Part shown: piece after piece, positions 63,715-64,000 of the stretch | Numbering within the stretch: position 1 is the stretch's first letter | Layout of the letters: the number at the start of each line of letters is the position of its first letter | Position numbers and translations under genes: made by a program | DNA from: an uncultured Collinsella sp. | GTDB lineage: Bacteria; Actinomycetota; Coriobacteriia; Coriobacteriales; Coriobacteriaceae | Length of the DNA stretch: 64,000 bases | NCBI GenBank assembly: GCA_947507155.1 | Contig: CANNOC010000001.1 | Coordinates: 122,341 to 186,340 of the forward strand | Direction of reading: 5' to 3' | Notes under the pieces: model-generated | Told to the model about the DNA's origin: nothing | The model's input: only the letters and a program-made list of their open reading frames with translations | The model's database searches: none

Positions 63715-63849
63715 ATGAATCAAGGCGGTCGATACGTCAACCGAACGGTTCACAGCTTATTGACGGCCATTTTTATAGCGATTTCTGCCCCTTCGACGAG
63801 CGTTTCAAGAGGGGGTATGCGTTTGCTTAGCAAGTGCTTCCTTTGTTGA
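63715..63849 (+). CDS. small ORF after res, uncertain
   Basis: A 44-codon frame with a very good ribosome site (AAAGGAG before ATG 63715), ending in TGA 63847. The product has a central hydrophobic stretch (SLLTAIFIAISAPSTS) and looks like a small membrane peptide. A different frame over the same bases also stays open to 63830 and gives a more protein-like end (DGHFYSDFCPFDERFKRG), so a frameshifted remnant of a larger gene is possible. GGGGG at 63812-63816 could be the break point. Confidence 0.35.
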   Translation: MNQGGRYVNRTVHSLLTAIFIAISAPSTSVSRGGMRLLSKCFLC

Positions 63850-63899
63850 CGAGTCGGAGCATATTGCTTCGGGACATGCCGCTAGGAAGGGTAAAGGAT

Positions 63900-64000
63900 A
63901 TGAATAAAGAAACAAAATTGGGCGACGGAGTCGCTAATGAGGTAAAGAAAGAAATCAATCGCGAGTTGTCTTCGATGGCCAAGACCCTCATTCGGATCTT
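63900..64000 (+). CDS. hypothetical protein, N-terminal fragment
   Basis: A frame starting at ATG 63900 after AAGG and open to the window edge. The first residues are MNKETKLGDGVANEVKKEIN, a charged, likely helical N-terminus. It probably begins another gene of the RM island; nothing more can be said. Confidence 0.5.
   Translation, partial: MNKETKLGDGVANEVKKEINRELSSMAKTLIRI

Overview
The window comes from a high-GC Gram-positive bacterium of the class Coriobacteriia, most likely a gut Collinsella. This is inferred from gene content and style rather than from a database match: an LPXTG surface protein with a class C sortase, GatCAB, a type III glutamine synthetase, a MurT and GatD pair fused into one protein, a split MetH, a one-piece tmRNA whose tag ends in ALAA, and strong GC bias at third codon positions. 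Most genes are ordinary chromosomal ones. Accessory material sits in short islands between them and at the right end.

Layout. 1-3.7 kb: end of an LPXTG surface protein, a small membrane peptide, a candidate AbiE-like toxin-antitoxin pair, and a class C sortase. 4-7.5 kb: gatCAB, followed by a long folded inverted-repeat element. 7.9-14 kb: an AAA/DUF4143 ATPase with nested palindromes in its promoter region, then an AraC regulator divergent from two ABC exporter-fold transporters. 14.2-17 kb: a DUF6110-like peptide and a P1B-type metal ATPase, then a convergent unknown gene. 17.3-18.6 kb: tmRNA, then repeats derived from the tmRNA 3' end and an array of 62-bp hairpin repeats. 18.6-23.5 kb: patatin, rplM-rpsI, glmM, a PTS IIA protein and nagB. 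24-30 kb: a 999-residue SARP/STAND-type regulator, yhbY, a methyltransferase, a second copy of the folded element, and a UPF0210 gene. 30-37 kb: metF, a stand-alone MetH reactivation domain and metH on the minus strand, divergent from type III glnA. 37-42 kb: a MITE-like element, tRNA-Glu with duplicated 3' flanks, the MurT-GatD fusion, and two related unknown proteins. 42.6-47 kb: iron alcohol dehydrogenase, glycerol dehydrogenase and a decayed paralogue, then a polyferredoxin. 47-52.4 kb: an alpha-glucoside PTS regulon (GntR, Zn-dehydrogenase, PTS EIICB, GH4 glycosidase) with visible operators. 52.5-58 kb: ychF, a DUF1648 protein, a small XRE regulator under a perfect palindrome, a second MITE-like element, asparaginase and guaA. 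58-64 kb: a type III restriction-modification island.

The most notable system is the type III restriction-modification locus at 58.3-63.6 kb. The methyltransferase gene mod is split by a run of ten G residues. Nine or twelve G would restore a single reading frame of about 713 codons, so this is a candidate phase-variable methyltransferase, here in the OFF frame. It is preceded by a short ribbon-helix-helix gene and a palindromic operator, and followed by res. The second notable item is a pair of folded elements (7503-7638 and 28571-28692). They share a conserved asymmetric core while both of their stems differ in sequence but keep pairing, and each sits directly 3' of a gene on the sense strand. 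Other repeats include arrays of tmRNA- and tRNA-end fragments, 62-bp tandem hairpins, two MITE-like elements with long terminal inverted repeats, and a dispersed family of small palindromes sharing a GGG(A/T)CAG-like head.
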